Shown piece by piece: positions 42,988-50,986 of a stretch of 64,000 bases of DNA. Where the stretch lies: the NCBI GenBank assembly GCA_016716715.1, contig JADJVE010000001.1:496001-560000 (forward strand), read 5' to 3'. Source of the stretch: Acidobacteriota bacterium (GTDB lineage: Bacteria > Acidobacteriota > Thermoanaerobaculia > UBA5066). The notes below the pieces were generated by a model that did no database searches, was not told the origin of the DNA, and saw only the letters and a program-made list of their open reading frames with translations. Numbering within the stretch: position 1 is the first letter of the stretch; every line of letters begins with the position of its first letter. A program made the position numbers and the translations under genes.

Positions 42988-45222
42988 GTGACCGATCCCG
43001 TGGATCCGCTGATCGGAAAAAGTGTGTCCCATTACTCCGTCGTCCGCCGGCTCGGGAGCGGCGGGATGGGGGTCGTGTACGAGGCCGAGGACTCGAAGCT
43101 CGGGCGGCACGTCGCGCTGAAGTTCCTTCCGCCCGAGCTCGCCCGCGACGGCGCGTCCCTCGAGCGCTTCCAGCGCGAGGCGCGCGCCGCGTCGGCGCTG
43201 AACCACCCGGGCATCTGCACGGTCTTCGCCATCGAGGAGCACGAAGGGCAGCACTTCATCGTGATGGAGTGCCTCGAAGGGCAGACGCTCGCCCAGGCGA
43301 TGACGGCGCGCCCGGCGTTCGATCTCGAGGGCGTGCTCGCGATCGGCGTCCAGATCGCGGACGCGCTCGAGTCGGCTCACGCGCGCGGCATCGTGCACCG
43401 CGACGTCAAACCCGCGAACGTCTTCGTGAACGCCCGCGGGCAGGTGAAGATCCTCGACTTCGGCCTCGCCCGGATCGAAGGGGCGCGGCGCGGGGCGGGT
43501 GGCGACGTCTCCCGCCTCGAGACGGTCGGCGACCTCACCACGCCCGGCACGGCGATGGGCACGGTGTCGTACATGTCCCCGGAGCAGGCGCGCGGCCAGC
43601 TCGCCGACGCGCGCACGGACCTCTTCTCGCTCGGAACGGTCCTCTACGAGATGGCGACGGGCGCGCTGCCGTTCCCGGGGGAGACGTCGGCCGTCGTCTT
43701 CGACGCGATCCTGAACCGGGATCCGCTGCCGGCCGCCGTGGTGAACCCCGCGCTGCCGCCCGATCTCGGCCGCATCCTCGACAAGGCCCTCGAGAAGGAC
43801 CGCAACCTCCGCTACCAGACCGCGACCGACCTGAAGACGGACCTCTCGCGGTTGAAGCGCGACATGGACTCCGGCAAGAAGCGCGCGGCCGAGAAGGCCG
43901 ACTCGCGCGGCGGCGGGACGAAGCAGGTCGAGAAGTCCATCGCCGTCCTCTACTTCGAGAACCTCTCGGGCGTGAAGGAAGACGAGTACTTCCGCGACGG
44001 CATCACCGAGGACATCATCACGGAGCTCTCGAAGATCAAGGGCCTGAACATTTTTTCGCGCCCGACGGTCCTCGCGTACCGCGACAAGCCGGTCACGCCC
44101 GCGCAGATCGGCCAGCAGCTCAACGCGGCGTACGTCCTCGCGGGCAGCCTCCGCCGTTCCGGCAACCGGCTGCGGATCAACGCGCAGCTCGTCGACACGC
44201 ACACGGACTTTCCCCTCTGGTCCGAGCGCTACGACCGCCAGATGGAGGACGTCTTCGAGCTGCAGGACGAGATCGCCCGGAAGATCGCCGAGGCGCTCCG
44301 GGTGACGCTGACGCCCCAGGAGGAGGAGGCGCTCGCCGCCAAGCCGACCGAGAACCTGCAGGCGTACGACCTCTACCTCCGCGGGAAGAGCTACGCGCGC
44401 CGTCTCACGCGGCGGGACTTCGAGTTCGCTCTCCAGATGTTCGAGAACGCGGTCGCGCTGGATCCGGACTTCGCGCTCGCCCACGCCGCGATCGCGAACG
44501 TCTGCGCGCAGACGCACTACAACTACGGGCGCGACCCCGTCTGGCTCGAGAAGGCCAAGGCGGCGTCCGCGCGGGCCGTGGCCCTCCGGCCCGAGCTCCC
44601 CGAGCCGCTCGTCGCGCAGGCCTGGATTCTCTATGCCGACGGGCAGTACGGCGCGGCCGCCCGCTGCGCGCGAGTCGCCATCGAGCGCAAGAGCGACTGC
44701 GAGGGCGCGTACTACCTCCTCGGCCGCTCGCTCTTCGCGTCCGGGCAGTACCAGGAGATCGCGAGCGTCGTGGACGCGGCCATGGAGGCGAGCGGTCAGG
44801 ACTACAACATCTACATCCCGATCCAGAACGCGCTCGGTGCGCTCGGGAAGGACGAGATGGTCCGGAACGTCCGCCAGCGCTCGATGCAGGCGCTCGAGAC
44901 ACACCTGCGGTCGGTGCCGGAGGACGCGCGCGCGCGCGTCCTCCTCGCGAGCGACTACGCGGAAACCGGCCGCCGGGAGGACGCGATCCGCGAGGCGAAC
45001 CTTGCGGTCGTGCTGCGCCCCGACGAGGCCACGGTCCTCTACAACGCGGCGTGCGTGTTCTGCGGCCTGAAAGACAAGGCGCAGGCTCTCGACGCGCTCC
45101 GCAAGGCGTGGCACGCGGGCTTCAAGGACTCGGGCTGGGCGCGCCGCGACCCGGACCTCGCCCTCGTGCACGACGACCCCGAGTTCCTGCGGCTCTACCC
45201 CGAAAAGCCCGCGGGCGCCTGA
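42988..45222 (+). CDS. Ser/Thr protein kinase with TolB-like and TPR domains
   Basis: 744 residues with no membrane span. Kinase domain about 13-285: Gly loop RLGSGGMGVVYEAED, Lys in HVALKFLP, catalytic loop VHRDVKPANVFV, KILDFGLA, and MGTVSYMSPEQARGQ, so it looks active. Residues about 312-445 form a FlgO/TolB-N-like domain (KSIAVLYFENLSGVKEDEYF; AYVLAGSLRRSGNRLRINAQ). From about 455 to the end are TPR-type helices (LYLRGKSYARRLTRRDFEFA; VALDPDFALAHAAIANV). The same TolB-TPR tail is known on adenylate cyclases and transcription factors as a protein-interaction module. Substrates unknown; monocistronic, converging on the TonB receptor. Confidence 0.93.
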   Translation: MTDPVDPLIGKSVSHYSVVRRLGSGGMGVVYEAEDSKLGRHVALKFLPPELARDGASLERFQREARAASALNHPGICTVFAIEEHEGQHFIVMECLEGQTLAQAMTARPAFDLEGVLAIGVQIADALESAHARGIVHRDVKPANVFVNARGQVKILDFGLARIEGARRGAGGDVSRLETVGDLTTPGTAMGTVSYMSPEQARGQLADARTDLFSLGTVLYEMATGALPFPGETSAVVFDAILNRDPLPAAVVNPALPPDLGRILDKALEKDRNLRYQTATDLKTDLSRLKRDMDSGKKRAAEKADSRGGGTKQVEKSIAVLYFENLSGVKEDEYFRDGITEDIITELSKIKGLNIFSRPTVLAYRDKPVTPAQIGQQLNAAYVLAGSLRRSGNRLRINAQLVDTHTDFPLWSERYDRQMEDVFELQDEIARKIAEALRVTLTPQEEEALAAKPTENLQAYDLYLRGKSYARRLTRRDFEFALQMFENAVALDPDFALAHAAIANVCAQTHYNYGRDPVWLEKAKAASARAVALRPELPEPLVAQAWILYADGQYGAAARCARVAIERKSDCEGAYYLLGRSLFASGQYQEIASVVDAAMEASGQDYNIYIPIQNALGALGKDEMVRNVRQRSMQALETHLRSVPEDARARVLLASDYAETGRREDAIREANLAVVLRPDEATVLYNAACVFCGLKDKAQALDALRKAWHAGFKDSGWARRDPDLALVHDDPEFLRLYPEKPAGA

Positions 45223-45234
45223 AACCTCCGGCGC

Positions 45235-47343
45235 TCAGAACCTCAGCGTCATCTCCCCGACGTAGCGCCTCTTAGGCGCCAGGTAGAACTGCGCGTCGCC
45301 GAGCTCGCTCTCGGTCACGACGTGGCGGTCGTCGCCGAGGTTGCGGCCGGTGAAGGAGAAACGCACCCATTCGTTCTCCCACGAGACGCCCGCGTCCCAC
45401 TCGTAGAACGCCGGCGCATACGCCGTGTTGCGGCGCGTGTACGGGCGGATGCCCTGGTGCCGCACGGCGCCCCAGAAGCCGAGGCCCGACTTCGGGGCCC
45501 ACGCGAGGCGGACGTTCCAGAGGTCGCGCGGCACGAGCTCGACGCGCTTGCCGTCCACGACGACGAGCTCGCCGTCCGGCGTCACGAAGGAGAAGCTCAC
45601 GTACGTCGCGTCGTGGTGCGCGTAGCCGGCGCCGAGCGCGAAGCCCTTCCACGCGGGCGGCGCCCACGTGACCTGGCCCTCGAAGCCCTGGAAGCGCTCC
45701 TCGCCCGCGTTCGTGAGGGCGGGCCGGCCGTCGGGTCCGAGCGTCGAGACGACGACGTTCTCGAGCGTCATGTGGAAGAGAGACATGTCGAGCGAGACGT
45801 TGCCGCCGAAGAGGCGCGACTTGAGGCCGGCCTCGCCCGAGCGCGAGCGCTCCGGCTCGAGGATGTTCGTGGCTTCGGCCTCGAGGATGTTCGGGGCGGC
45901 CGGCTTGAAGTTGCTCTTGGCCGCGACGTAGAGGTGGAGGACGTTCAGGAAGCCCTTCGCCTTGCCGTCGACGATCCGGATGAGTGCCGAGACGCCGCCC
46001 GACCAGTCACCGTCGGTGCGCTCGCTCGAGCCCGCCTCGGGGCCGGGCCCGCCGACCTCGTTCACGACGGCCGAGAGCGTTTCGGACGTCCGGTCGTACC
46101 GCGCGCCGAACGTGAGGGCGAGCCACTTCCACGGCGTCCACGTGTCGTTCGCGTAGAAGCCCCAGAACGTCCGCTGGTCCTCCGCGGAGCGAGTGTCGCC
46201 CACCGGGAGCGAGTCGACGGAGGGCACCACGGGGTTCGAGCCGGTCGTGAGCGTGAGGTCGAAGCCCGTCCCTTCGACGGTGGTCTTGCCGGACGTGAGC
46301 GCGATCCCCGTGACGAGGCGGTGCCTGCCGGCCGTGGTCACGACGCGCGCATCCTCGAAGAAGGTCGTCTGGAGGGGGAGCAGCGACGTCCCGTGCGCCG
46401 TGGCCGTGCTCCCGTCGACACCGTCGATGAAGGAACGCACGGCGATCTGCTCGTCGCGCGTGAGGCCGAGCGTGTTCTCCATCTGCACCTGCGGGGAGAG
46501 CCTCCGCGCGATCGTGGACGTCAGGGAGTAGACGCGGTGGTCCATGCGCGCGCCGCCGACGGCGTAGTTCCGGTCCACCTCGAAGCCGGGCACGAACTCG
46601 CCGCCCGCGATCGGGAGCGGCGAGCCCCAGTAGGCCGTGTCCCGGAGGACGGCGAGCGTGAGATCCCACGAGCCCTCGCGCGTCTTTCCCCCGAAGCCCA
46701 TCGCGAGCCGGTCGACCGATGAATCGGTGTTGTCCTGGAATCCGTTGTCGCGGAACATCGAGCCGGCGACGTGCGTGATCGAGTTCCCGTCGTGCTTCTC
46801 CCAGGCGAGGGATGCGTGCTTGTCGTTCCAGGATCCGAGCCCGAGGGTCACGCTCGTGTTCTTCCCCCGCCGCGTGAAGACCTGCACCATGCCCGCGAAC
46901 GCCGAGACGCCGTAGAGAGTGCCCTGCGGCCCCTTTGCGATCTCGATGCGGTCGATGTCCTCGATGGGGATCTGCGCGAGCGACGGGTTGAACGGCCCGC
47001 CGGCGGGGACGCCGTCGACCGTCACGAGGAGCGCGTCGAACTCCTTCAGACCCCACATCCCGAGGTTCGGAAAACGCGACCCGCCGTCCGAGCCCCCGCC
47101 GGCCTCGACGCCCACGACGTTCTGGAGGGCGTCCTGCAGCGTCCGCGCGCCGGTCCGGCGCAGCTCCTCGCCCGTCACGACTTCAACGGAGCCCGTCACG
47201 TCCATCGTGTCCTCGGGCGTCTTCGAGCCCGATACGACCATCTGGGCGGAAGCCGCCGGCGTGGGGACGCGCTGAGCCTGGGCGTCCGCGACCGGGGCGA
47301 GGGAGGCGGCGGCGGCGAGGGCGAGAGCGAAATAGGGTTTCAC
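45235..47343 (-). CDS. TonB-dependent outer-membrane receptor
   Basis: 702 residues. Signal peptide cut near residue 22 (PVADAQA). Plug domain about 45-165: VTGSVEVVTGEELRRTGART, LQDALQNVVGVEAGG, VTVDGVPAGGPFNP and IPIEDIDRIEIAKGPQGTLY. A 22-strand barrel occupies the rest and ends RRYVGEMTLRF with a terminal Phe. A TonB-box-like segment near residue 40 (EDTMDVTGS) is present. Ligand unknown; the plug resembles siderophore/vitamin-B12-type receptors but no neighbour identifies a substrate. GTG start with TAACAT 6 bases upstream, back to back with the Hsp70-like gene. Confidence 0.93.
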   Translation of the reverse strand: MKPYFALALAAAASLAPVADAQAQRVPTPAASAQMVVSGSKTPEDTMDVTGSVEVVTGEELRRTGARTLQDALQNVVGVEAGGGSDGGSRFPNLGMWGLKEFDALLVTVDGVPAGGPFNPSLAQIPIEDIDRIEIAKGPQGTLYGVSAFAGMVQVFTRRGKNTSVTLGLGSWNDKHASLAWEKHDGNSITHVAGSMFRDNGFQDNTDSSVDRLAMGFGGKTREGSWDLTLAVLRDTAYWGSPLPIAGGEFVPGFEVDRNYAVGGARMDHRVYSLTSTIARRLSPQVQMENTLGLTRDEQIAVRSFIDGVDGSTATAHGTSLLPLQTTFFEDARVVTTAGRHRLVTGIALTSGKTTVEGTGFDLTLTTGSNPVVPSVDSLPVGDTRSAEDQRTFWGFYANDTWTPWKWLALTFGARYDRTSETLSAVVNEVGGPGPEAGSSERTDGDWSGGVSALIRIVDGKAKGFLNVLHLYVAAKSNFKPAAPNILEAEATNILEPERSRSGEAGLKSRLFGGNVSLDMSLFHMTLENVVVSTLGPDGRPALTNAGEERFQGFEGQVTWAPPAWKGFALGAGYAHHDATYVSFSFVTPDGELVVVDGKRVELVPRDLWNVRLAWAPKSGLGFWGAVRHQGIRPYTRRNTAYAPAFYEWDAGVSWENEWVRFSFTGRNLGDDRHVVTESELGDAQFYLAPKRRYVGEMTLRF

Positions 47344-47349
47344 CGGACG

Positions 47350-47363
47350 ATGTTAACTAAACT
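47350..47363. promoter_or_regulatory. Back-to-back -10-like elements in a 26-bp divergent gap
   Basis: TAACAT on the minus strand (47350-47355) ends 6 bases before the TonB receptor GTG. TAAACT on the plus strand (47358-47363) ends 6 bases before the Hsp70-like ATG. Both genes would have leaderless mRNAs, and any -35 regions would lie inside the opposite gene. Confidence 0.45.
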
Positions 47364-47369
47364 CCGCCC

Positions 47370-48854
47370 ATGAGGATCGGAATCGACTTCGGCACGACGC
47401 ACACGGTCGTCGCTCTCGTGGACCGCGGGAACTACCCCGTGGTGTCTTTCGAGGGGGGCGACTTCGTGCCGTCGCTCGTCGCGGCGCACGATGCGTCGGG
47501 CACGCTGCGCTGGGGATGGGACGCGGCCGCCGTGAGGCACGAGCCGGGCTGGACGGTTCTCCCCTCCGTCAAACGCCTCCTGAGCGACGCCGGGCCGTCG
47601 ACGGAGGTCGCGGTGGGGCGGAGGCGCCTCCCGATCTCCGCCCTTCTCGAGGGCTTCTTCTCGGCGCTCCACCGCGAGCTCGTCGAGCGCTCGAACGCCG
47701 GCATCGCGGCGAACGACTCCATCACGGCAGCGGTGTCGGTTCCGGCGAACGCGTCGACGGCGCAGCGCTTCCTGACGCTCGAGGCGTTCAAGGGCGGCGG
47801 CTTCGCCGTGGAGGCGCTCCTGAACGAGCCGTCCGCCGCGGGCTTCGAGTACGCGCACCGCAACCGGCGCGACGGACGGCGCGAGCACCTCGTCGTGTAC
47901 GACCTCGGCGGCGGCACGTTCGACGCGTCGCTGCTTCGCATGACGGGGAAGACGAACGAGGTCGTGGCGACGCACGGCGTCCAGCGCCTCGGCGGGGACG
48001 ACTTCGACGAGGCGATCCTCGCGCTCGTGCTCGAGAAGGCCCACGCGCACGACGTCTCCGATGTCGAGCGAGCGCTCGTCCTCGAGGAATGCGTGCGGGC
48101 CAAGGAGTCCCTCTCCCCGAACTCGCGCCGGTTCCTCGTGGACCTGTCCGCTCTGGGGAAGGAGCCTCTCGTCTTTCCCGTCGACGAGGTCTGGGAGGTC
48201 TGCGTGCCGCTCGTCGCGCGCACGCTCGAGGCCGTCGGCGCGCTCGTCGAGGACGGAGGGGACGTTTCGTGGGCGGACGTCGCGTCGCTCTACGTCGTGG
48301 GCGGCGGCGGCCTCCTGCCGCTCGTGCCGCGCCTCCTGAAGGAGCGCTTCGGTGACAAGCGCGTGCGGCGCTCGCCGCACCCGTTCGCGGCGACGGCGAT
48401 GGGCCTCGCCGTTTGGCTGGACCGCGAGGGCGGCTACGCGCTCGAGGACCGGCTGTCACGGCACTTCGGCGTCTTCCGCGAGAGCGGGGCGGGCGAGGAC
48501 GTCGTCTTCGACACGATCTTCGAGAAAGGGACGCCGCTGCCCGCGCCCGGCGAGCCGCCCGCCGTCGTGACGCGCCGGTACCGCGCCGCGCACGACGTCG
48601 GCCACTTCCGGTTTCTCGAGTGCTCGCGCCTCACGGACGGACGCCCGGACGGCGACGTGACGCCGTGGGACGAGGGGTACTTCCCGTTCGATCCGGCGCT
48701 GCGCGCCGCGGACCTCGCCGTGGCGGAAGTGCGGCGGAGGGAGGACGGCCCCGAGGTCGCCGAGACCTACGCGCTCGGGAGCGAGGGCGCGATCACGGTC
48801 ACGGTGACCGACGCGAAGGACGGCTTTGCGCGGACGTTCCGGCTGACGCGCTGA
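47370..48854 (+). CDS. Short Hsp70-family ATPase
   Basis: 494 residues. The actin-like ATPase domain is complete: IGIDFGTTHTVVAL (phosphate 1), SVPANASTAQR, LLNEPSAAGFEYAH, HLVVYDLGGGTFDASLLRM (phosphate 2), RLGGDDFDEAI and SLYVVGGGGLLPLVPRLL. After about residue 360 the sequence is unlike the DnaK peptide-binding domain: about 130 mostly beta residues with FEKGTPLPAPGEPP, where a normal substrate domain is about 230-260 residues. This resembles the HscA/YegD-like Hsp70 relatives of unknown clients. No J-protein or GrpE is nearby. Confidence 0.85.
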   Translation: MRIGIDFGTTHTVVALVDRGNYPVVSFEGGDFVPSLVAAHDASGTLRWGWDAAAVRHEPGWTVLPSVKRLLSDAGPSTEVAVGRRRLPISALLEGFFSALHRELVERSNAGIAANDSITAAVSVPANASTAQRFLTLEAFKGGGFAVEALLNEPSAAGFEYAHRNRRDGRREHLVVYDLGGGTFDASLLRMTGKTNEVVATHGVQRLGGDDFDEAILALVLEKAHAHDVSDVERALVLEECVRAKESLSPNSRRFLVDLSALGKEPLVFPVDEVWEVCVPLVARTLEAVGALVEDGGDVSWADVASLYVVGGGGLLPLVPRLLKERFGDKRVRRSPHPFAATAMGLAVWLDREGGYALEDRLSRHFGVFRESGAGEDVVFDTIFEKGTPLPAPGEPPAVVTRRYRAAHDVGHFRFLECSRLTDGRPDGDVTPWDEGYFPFDPALRAADLAVAEVRRREDGPEVAETYALGSEGAITVTVTDAKDGFARTFRLTR

Positions 48855-48934
48855 TCCGGACGCTGGCGCGGCGGAGATCGGGTCGCATTTCGGGCCTCCG
48901 GCGTGAGAAGATCCCCTTGAAAAGAGGACAAACC

Positions 48935-49570
48935 GTGAAGCGATTCCGACGGGTTTTCCCTGCCGCGTGTGGTTTCTGTCTCGCCGTCGCTCTCGCGGCC
49001 GGTCCTGCGGCAGCCGCGACGCCGCCGATCTGCGAGTTCAACAGCTTCATGCAGGTCGACCAGAATGCGAAGGCCGTGGTGGGAGAGAAATACCCGTTCT
49101 GGCTCACGCTGTCGCATCCGGACAGCCGGTACTTCGGGCAGACCATCTCCGTGTCGGCGACCGTGGACTGGGGCGACGGCTCCGTCGAAACGTCGCCCCC
49201 GAAAGCGTTTGGCCAGAAATTTGGCAGCGCCTACTTCGGGGGGCAGGTGGAGCACGTATACAAGAGGACGGGCAAGTTCACCGTGAAGATCCTGCGCGGC
49301 ACCGTGAACGGCCAGGCGTGCCCGCTCGGGCAGTTCAAGGCGTGGGAGGCCGGCTTCGGAGCGCCGACCGTGACCGTGATCGCGGGCCTGGCACAGGCGC
49401 AGGTTGTCCACGCCGTCCCGTCGTCAGGGGCCGCGGCGCTCGCGCAGAAGAAGGCACTCCCTCTCCCGACCCCGACGCCGCTGCCGGCCTCCGTCTCCGC
49501 GACCTCGCGGAAGGCGAAAGTCTTCGTCCCGACGCCGACGCCCATAAAGACGTACTCGATTCCGAGGTGA
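48935..49570 (+). CDS. Secreted PKD-like domain protein
   Basis: 211 residues from the GTG at 48935, with AAAGAGGAC about 7 bases upstream. Signal peptide about 1-28 (LAAGPAAAA). Residues about 45-125 have the PKD-like pattern SVSATVDWGDGSVET ... VEHVYKRTGKFTVKILRG. The C-terminal 60 residues are rich in Pro/Thr (PTPTPLP, PTPTPIK), a probable extended linker or wall-exposed tail. Function unknown; a surface-exposed binding protein is plausible. Confidence 0.75.
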   Translation: MKRFRRVFPAACGFCLAVALAAGPAAAATPPICEFNSFMQVDQNAKAVVGEKYPFWLTLSHPDSRYFGQTISVSATVDWGDGSVETSPPKAFGQKFGSAYFGGQVEHVYKRTGKFTVKILRGTVNGQACPLGQFKAWEAGFGAPTVTVIAGLAQAQVVHAVPSSGAAALAQKKALPLPTPTPLPASVSATSRKAKVFVPTPTPIKTYSIPR

Positions 49571-49585
49571 GGACGCGGCCGGCGT

Positions 49586-50938
49586 TCAGCGCACGGCGTT
49601 CTTGTAGATCTTCCCGTCCTTGACGATCACGAGGAAGTTCTTCGCGGGATCGGCAATCAGCTTCAGGTTGGCGATCGGGTCGCCGTCCACGAGGAGCAGG
49701 TCGGCCAGGGCGCCCTCCGCGACGACGCCGAGCCTGCCGGGATACGGGCTGCGCAGGCCGGAGAGCGCGAGCATCTCCGCGTTGTCCGCCGTCGCCATCC
49801 GCAGGATCTCGGCCGGCGTGTACCAGCGGACCATCTTCGCGAGCTGGTCCCCCTGTGTCGCGGCGACGGCCGCGTCGAACAGCGTATCGGTCCCCCATGC
49901 CGTCTTGATCCTGAATTTCTTCGCGAGGGCGTAGGCCGTGTCGGTGCCCTTGAACATCTCGAGCTGCTTGGCGCGGTTCGGCGAGCCCTCCGGGAACGCC
50001 GACGGGCGGTCGTCGAGGAACGGCTGGAGGCTCCACCAGATTCCCTTTTCGGCCATCAGCTTCGCGGTCGCGTCGTCGAGGAGCTGTCCGTGGTCGATGC
50101 ACTTGACGCCTGCCTCGATCGCCTGCTTCACGGCGCGCGGCGTGTAGGCGTGAACGGTGACGTACGTGCCCCAGTTCTCGGCCGCCTCGACGGCGGCGCG
50201 CAGCTCGCCGACGGTGTACTGCGTGACGTCGAGCGGATCGTAGCTGGACGAGACGCCGCCGCCGGCCATCAGCTTGATCTGCGAGGCGCCGAGCGCGAGC
50301 TGCTCGCGCGCGCGCAGGCGCACCGTCGCGGCGTCGTCCGCGATGGCGGCGGCGCCGACGCGCTCGCTGTACGTGTAGTCGCCGGGCCGCGCCGGCAGGT
50401 CGTTCGGAAGGCGGAAGTCGCCGTGGCCGCCCGTCTGCGAGATGAACGCGCCGGAGGGCCAGATCCGCGGACCGGCCGCGAGGCCGGCGTCGATGCCGCT
50501 CTTGAGGCCGAAGATCGGGCCGCCGAGGTCGCGGACGCTCGTGAAGCCGCGCAGGAGCATGTCGTTCGCGGCCTTGACCGCGGCGACGTTCACGAAGCCG
50601 ATGTCGCTCATGAGGATCGCGGCCTGCGGGATCGTCGCGAACATCAGGTGCGTGTGGGCGTCGATCAGCCCCGGCATCAGCGTCCGGCCGCCGCCCGCGA
50701 TCCGGGTCACGGCCGAGCCGGCGGGAGCGGCGACGGGAGCCGTCGAGATCGACTTGATCACGTTTCCGACGACGAGAACGTTCGACGGCGCCGAGAGGCG
50801 GGCCGACGTGCCGTCGAAGATGCGGACGTTCTCGAAGAGGACGGCGGACGGCGGAGGGGCCTGTGCAGGGGCGGGTTGCGCCGCGACGCAGCCGAAAAGG
50901 GCGAGGATCGAGAGGGCATCCTGGGGGCGGAATTTCAT
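49586..50938 (-). CDS. Secreted amidohydrolase (imidazolonepropionase/prolidase-like)
   Basis: 450 residues. Signal peptide about 1-26 (PAPAQA). Metal-dependent hydrolase motifs: LIDAHTHLMFA (HxH), SQIKLMAGGGVSS with the bridging Lys, YVTVHAYTP, KCIDHGQLL and TAWGTDTLF with the catalytic Asp. N- and C-terminal strands (NVRIFDG; GALADLLLVDGDPI) form the composite beta sandwich. Such exported enzymes often hydrolyse dipeptides or cyclic imides; the substrate is not evident. GCAGGAGAC ribosome site; lies 48 bases after the phosphatase gene and may belong to the same operon. Confidence 0.9.
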   Translation of the reverse strand: MKFRPQDALSILALFGCVAAQPAPAQAPPPSAVLFENVRIFDGTSARLSAPSNVLVVGNVIKSISTAPVAAPAGSAVTRIAGGGRTLMPGLIDAHTHLMFATIPQAAILMSDIGFVNVAAVKAANDMLLRGFTSVRDLGGPIFGLKSGIDAGLAAGPRIWPSGAFISQTGGHGDFRLPNDLPARPGDYTYSERVGAAAIADDAATVRLRAREQLALGASQIKLMAGGGVSSSYDPLDVTQYTVGELRAAVEAAENWGTYVTVHAYTPRAVKQAIEAGVKCIDHGQLLDDATAKLMAEKGIWWSLQPFLDDRPSAFPEGSPNRAKQLEMFKGTDTAYALAKKFRIKTAWGTDTLFDAAVAATQGDQLAKMVRWYTPAEILRMATADNAEMLALSGLRSPYPGRLGVVAEGALADLLLVDGDPIANLKLIADPAKNFLVIVKDGKIYKNAVR

Positions 50939-50986
50939 GAGGTCTCCTGCTGTCCCTACGCCCGTCAGGGCTCCCGGGGTTTGGCT

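Noticed and set aside
45212..45234. Possible terminator between the kinase-TPR gene and the TonB receptor
   Set aside because: Only a 5-bp GCGCC/GGCGC pairing with a 10-base loop is present, too weak to call.
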